Source: Coenobita brevimanus
Lineage: Eukaryota > Arthropoda > Malacostraca > Decapoda > Coenobitidae
DNA length: 64,000 nt
NCBI GenBank assembly: GCA_032717465.1
Contig: CM064669.1
Location: forward strand, 43,712,267-43,776,266
Direction of reading: 5' to 3'
The position numbers and the translations under genes were made by a program. The stretch's first letter is position 1, and each line of letters begins with the position of its first letter. Below the pieces are notes generated by a model. It ran no database searches, was not told the origin of the DNA, and worked only from the letters and a program-made list of their open reading frames with translations. Below, in pieces: positions 58,990 to 64,000 of this stretch.

Positions 58990-60995
58990 CTGTTGCGTAC
59001 CACAGTGACCACACCACCACACTTTACCCTACACTCTGCCACACTACCCACTCCCACCACCACTACACTACCCACTCCCCACCACCACCACACTACACCC
59101 TCACCACAGTTCACCCTCACCATCACCACCTCACTACAACCTCCCCACCACCACACTACATCCTCCCGATCCCCACCACTACAACAGTACACACTCCCAA
59201 CCCCCACTACCACTACTCTACATCCCCCCCACCCCCATCACCACCACACTACACACTCCCAACCACCATCACCACACTTCACCCTCCCTACCACCACCAC
59301 CACACTACACCTTCCCACCACCAGCATACCACACCTTCCCATCACCACCACAATACACCCTCCCCACAAACACATTACACCCTCCCCACCATCACACACA
59401 TCCTCCCCACCATCACCACACTACACCCTCCCCACCACCGCCACACTACACCCTCCTCACCACCATCACACTACACCCTCCCCACCACCATAACACTACA
59501 CCCTCCCCACCACCACCACACTACACCCTCCCCACCATCACCATCACACTACACCCTCCCCACCACCACCACCACCACCACACAACACCCTCTCCTCCAC
59601 CACCACACTACTCCCTCTCCACCACCACCACATTACACCTTTCGCACCACCACGCTACACCCTCCCCACCACCACCACCACATTACACTCTCCCCACCAC
59701 CACCACCACTACATTACACCCTCCCCACCACCACCACCACCACCACATTACACGCTCCCCACCACCACCACACTACTCCCTCTCCACCACCACCACATTA
59801 CATCCTTCGCACCACTGCACTACACCCTCTCACCACCACCACACTACACCTTCCCCACCACCGCCACGCTAGAGCTTGCCACCACCACCACACTACACTC
59901 ACCCCACCACCGCGACACTACACCCTACCCACCACCACCACACTGCACCCTCCCCATCACAATGTACCCTCCCCACCACCACCACACTGCACCTTCCCAC
60001 CATCACCACACTGCACCCTCCCGATCACAATGTACCCTCCCCACCACCATCACACTACACCATCCTCACCATCACCACACTGCACCCTCCGCACCATCAC
60101 CACACTGCACCCTCCGCACCACCACCACACTACACCTTCCCACCACCACCACCACACTGCACCCTACCCATGACAATGTACCCTCCCCACCACCACCACA
60201 CTACACCCTCCCCACCACCACCACACTACACCCTCCCCACCACCACCCCACTGCACCCTCTGCACCACCACCACACTACACCCCACCACCACCCCACTGC
60301 ACCCTCTGCACCACCACCACACTACACCCTCTGCACCACCACCACACTACACCCTCTGCACCACCACCACACTGCACCCTCCTCACCATCGCCACACTAC
60401 ACCCTCACTACCACACTGTACCCTCCGCACCACCGCCACACTACACGTTCCCAGCACCACCACACTACGCCCTCCCCACCACCACCACACTACACCCTCA
60501 CTACCAAACTGCACCCTCCGCACCACCGCCACACTACACCTTCCCAGCACCACCACACTACACCCTCCCCACCACAAGCACCACACTACACCCTTCCCAC
60601 CACCACATTACACCCCACCACCACAACCACCACACTATACCCTCCCCATCAACACCGCACTACTTCCTCCCCACCACCACCACACGACACCCTCCCCACC
60701 ACCACCACACGACACCCTCCCCACCATCACCACCACCACATTACACCCTCCCCACCACCACCACACTACACCCTCCCCACCATCACCACCACCACACTAC
60801 ACCCTCCCCACCACCGCCACACTACACTTTCCCATCACCACCACATTACACCCTCCCCACCACAAGCACCACACTACACCCTCTCCACCACCACATTACA
60901 CCCCACGACCACAACCACCACACTATACCCTCCCCATCAACACCGCACTACACCATCCCTACCACCATCACACTACACCTCCCCACCACTACCAC
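58990..60995. repeat. 24-bp CCACC-rich minisatellite, about 2 kb
   Basis: Roughly 80 degenerate units of the type CCACCACCACACTACACCCT plus CCCC. Triplet number varies, and variants such as CACTGCACCCTC, GCACCACCA and CAATGTACCCTCC form local clusters. The frames of 386 and 355 residues (His/Pro/Thr-rich) are translations of the array. It is almost free of G on the plus strand. Confidence 0.95.
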
Positions 60996-61000
60996 TGTCA

Positions 61001-61546
61001 GGACTACATATTATAATTACAAATCATAATAGGTAGATAGATAAATAGATAGATAGACAGCCCTCTGCGAGCCTGGGAAAAGGAAATGAGTTTGCAAGTT
61101 ACACTGAGGAAAGCTGACGACAGCGGCCAGTAAGGAGATGATGCAGTTAGTTGTCAGCAAACCACCCGGGAACAAAGCCCTGGTGACCACACGCACATAT
61201 ACACACATACTCACACACAGGCTTCTTAAACTTTCCATCCACGAGGAACACACGTGATACATCTCCTGTTTCACCAGAATTTAGGAAAGAGAGCTCAGAA
61301 GGAGACAGGCCTTAGAAGAGACAGGTCACAGGGAGAAGGGCTTGGCAATTTGAGAGAGAGAGACAGAGAGAGAGAGACAGAGATATAGCTAACGGGACTG
61401 GACTCTATATTTCGCTCTGTGTGAGAGACTTGTTAATATTTCCAAGACAAATAAAAATAGTCCCATACTATTCTTTACCTCTCATGTCACTACATGACAA
61501 ATGGGAAGCTACTCCAAGATATAAAAACCGCTCGTCCACAAGTCAT

Positions 61547-61624
<78 letters not shown>

Positions 61625-62737
61625 ACCATAAAGGAACCACAAAAGTATTTTATGACACAAGTCATTTATGACATTTGGTAGCAGCGAACGTATACGAACC
61701 TCGTCTACAAATCAACATTGAATTCCTACAAATATCAAGATTGAAAACAAAAAGAATACCTCTCACAACCAACAACTTACAACCAGCTCCTGACACTTCT
61801 CTCCAACCAGCCCCCTCCATCTCCCCGATCATCATGCTGATGCAGAGGTGAATAGATCACACGACGCCTTGCAAGTAGTTTAACAAAATATTGATACGAT
61901 CTTGCAACTTCTACGACGAACCAGCGAATCTACGGACATCGTCTCCGAATTAAAAGCAAATTTCTACAAAAGCAGGCGAGACTCTACAAGATTAGCTTCA
62001 GTTCTACAGTGAATCCCTACAAAATACGGTCTACAAAACAACTCTATAATCTTCACGTAACTTCAAGCAGCAACAAGTAGAATATAAAACAAAGCAAGTA
62101 AAGAAGAGGAAACACCGAAGCAACAAGCACACAAGCCCCCACCACTCTCTCCCGCCTATGCTGACCCAGAGGTCAAGACACGCAGCAAAACACCAAGTCC
62201 ATATTCACAACTCGTCTTACTCACCCGTCTTCACTCAAGTTACTCATCGCTACTCATTCACTCACCACAGCTACCAGTGTGGGAAGCCGACGTCACCATG
62301 TGCTGAGATGACATCACAACGCGAGTCTGCCATGCCAAGCAACGTGTGACTGACACCAGGCACTTCTCACCCACTACTCATTACTCATTATTCACGTAGC
62401 TCCTACTCATACTCATTTATTTTCACAGTTAAGTTGGAAATTCGACGTTCTATGCTGAGGTTTGCCTGGGACAGCCGTTAACCACCATGGAATTTCCTGA
62501 GTAATATCGTCCATCAACACACCACTAGAATTATCAAGAAATCTTCAATCAAACCTGTATTTTTCTTCCGAGATCGACTTTTGTATCGACACACCTCTAC
62601 GATCTGTATCAAGTGGGTAAAATTATACTTGCTCATTTCTTCTCAGTGCTAAAATTAGCTATATTCAACTTATTTACTCATCTATTTTGCTAGGACATAA
62701 ATAAACAAGAGGCGTATTTCATAACACCATATCTTAA
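61001..62737. other. Non-coding stretch upstream of a gypsy pol fragment
   Basis: TAGATAGA units lie at 61030-61058, GA/CAGAGA steps at 61350-61380, and AT at 61551-61622. At about 61674, TTTGGTAGCAGCGAACG looks like the start of an LTR-retrotransposon primer-binding site after a CA-ending sequence, so an LTR may end near 61672; without the partner LTR this is weak. The next kilobase is A+C-rich leader-like sequence with no long frame. Confidence 0.4.
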
Positions 62738-64000
62738 GGACAAGGAATATTTGTTTATCTTGACGATATTATTATCGCAACGAAGAATATTAAGGATCAT
62801 CTCAGGAAATTAGACTTACTCTTACAAAAGCTTAGTGATGCTGGATTAAAAATTAAACTTTCTAAATGCAAATTTTGCTTTAAGGAAATAAATTTCTTAG
62901 GCCACAAATTAAGTTCTGATGGTATTCACACCACTGATGACAAACTACAGGCAGTTAGAGATTTTCCTGAACCCACTACGACTGACGAAGTTAGACAATT
63001 TTTAGGTCTGGCTGGGTACTATAGGTCATTCGTACCACAGTTCTCTCATATAGCCTTCCCTCTATTCCAACTACTCAAAAAAGATGCTGTATTCCAATGG
63101 GAAGAAGAATAAAAAAGGGCATTTAACAATCTAAAAATTAAACTAACAAATGCACCTTGTTTAGCATATCCGGATTACACAAAATCATTTCTTATTTGTA
63201 CAGACGCATCAGTTAAAGGATTAGGGGCTGTAATGATGCAGGAAGATAAAAGAGGAAAGAATCAACCGATTGCATTTGCCAGCAGACAAACAAGAGGTGC
63301 GGAGAAAAATTATTGCACTACAGACTTAGAGGCACTTGCAGTGGTTTTTGCATTACAAAAGTTTCGAGATTTGGTATATGGTTACGAAATCCACTTATTC
63401 ACCGACCATAAACCACTGGTGGGTATGTTTGAAGAAAAACTCCTTTCTGGGAGGAGAGCAAGATGGAAATGTACAGTTGAAAACTACAATGTACAAATTC
63501 ATTATATACAAGGTAAAATGAACATAGTAGCTGACGCATTATCTAGGAACCCGAACACAATTCAGGTCGCGGCGTTAGATCTCAAAGGAAATATCCCAAA
63601 CCACGAGGATATCGCAAAGGCACAAAGACTTGACCCAATATGGTCTAAAGTAATATACAAGTTAGAAAGTGGAGATGACATACAATTACCCAAACTGCAT
63701 GTCCCACTTGAACAATTCACAATGGTCAATAATGCATTATACAAAATTAACTCTAAACAACCAAAACGACAAAGAAATACTAACCAGTTGGTAGTACCTA
63801 ATGACATGATAACCCAAGTATTACGATTGATACACGACAGCCCACATGCAGGACATCCTGGAAAGGATAAGACATTCAACCAAGCCCAGCTATTATATTA
63901 CTGGCCTTCATTACGAAAAGATATAAACAATCATATAGACAGATGCGAATCATGTGCGAAACACAAAGGATACCCAATCACACCTGCACCGATGGGTAAT
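62738..64000 (+). pseudogene. Ty3/gypsy pol fragment: RT C-terminal part, RNase H, integrase start
   Basis: One frame (second forward phase) runs from 62738 to the window end with a single internal stop, TAA at 63110-63112, which likely replaced a Gln codon. It opens at the RT catalytic box FVYLDDIIIAT (YLDD at 62756-62767), then FLGHKLSSDGI, FLGLAGYYRSF (thumb/connection), RNase H (ICTDASVKGLGAVM, TDLEALAVVFAL, FTDHKPL, ADALSRN) and the integrase zinc region (H at 63833, a second H in GHPGKD, then C..C at 63944-63955). Order RT-RNase H-IN is the normal Ty3/gypsy order. Everything before motif C of the RT is absent, with a stop codon at 62735. The integrase core lies beyond the window. Confidence 0.88.

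Larger units (their letters stand above)
56040..61000. repeat. Diverged duplicated block C, copy 2
   Basis: Collinear with 13620-16620 using the anchors listed there. It is longer mainly because its terminal CCACC minisatellite is about five times larger and because unmatched sequence lies at about 56850-57600. It begins with a purine-rich tract (56290-56830). Confidence 0.78.

Noticed and set aside
59876..61036. 386- and 355-residue His/Pro/Thr-rich frames
   Set aside because: They are two overlapping readings of one G-poor minisatellite; length follows from lack of stop codons in CCACC/ACACT repeats.

Overview
The window is eukaryotic and almost wholly repetitive. I find no host protein-coding gene, rRNA gene or intact tRNA gene that the sequence supports. 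Dinucleotide microsatellites (GT/CA, GA/CT, AT) recur every 1-3 kb, with many minisatellites and long purine or pyrimidine tracts. Together with the transposon families present (hAT, TTAA elements, Tigger, APE-type LINEs, Ty3/gypsy), this suggests an arthropod, most likely a decapod crustacean. That assignment is inference from repeat style, not from a marker gene.

Layout. 0-7.7 kb: a diverged duplicated block, an interspersed repeat, and a complete but inactivated hAT transposon (3965-6628) with terminal inverted repeats and a perfect 8-bp target duplication. 7.7-18 kb: microsatellites, purine/pyrimidine tracts and two blocks with diverged collinear copies at 45 kb and 56-61 kb. 18.1-20.6 kb: two TTAA-flanked non-autonomous elements facing each other as an inverted pair. 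21.5-27.6 kb: a tRNA-related SINE, then a very young LTR retrotransposon on the minus strand inserted into an (AT)n tract. 28.8-36 kb: a decayed LINE, a second LINE fragment, a Tigger-type deletion derivative nested in a duplicated block, and an unassigned TIR element with a near-perfect 8-bp duplication. 36-52 kb: eight or so minisatellites (units of 24-27, 27, 42, 59, 78 and about 89 bp) and a LINE 3' end at 48.4-48.8 kb. 52-64 kb: mostly non-coding, a C+A-rich minisatellite of about 2 kb, and a Ty3/gypsy pol fragment that runs off the right edge.

The most interesting items are four. First, the LTR retrotransposon carries gag, protease, integrase and reverse transcriptase in that order in one open frame (Gmr1-like order rather than the usual RT-RNase H-IN). 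Its reverse transcriptase is cut off before the catalytic YxDD box, although its two 790-bp LTRs differ at only one position I can see. Second, a degenerate motif of about 65 bp recurs at least 20 times across the window in both orientations and forms arrays near 1.4, 33.6-34.3, 40.1-40.9 and 47.4-48.0 kb. Third, an inverted pair of TTAA elements could fold into a long hairpin. Fourth, several diverged collinear duplications include one pair in which one copy holds a Tigger-type insertion and the other preserves the approximate empty site. Nothing here behaves as a cooperating gene set. The coding stretches belong to independent mobile elements, and most are broken.
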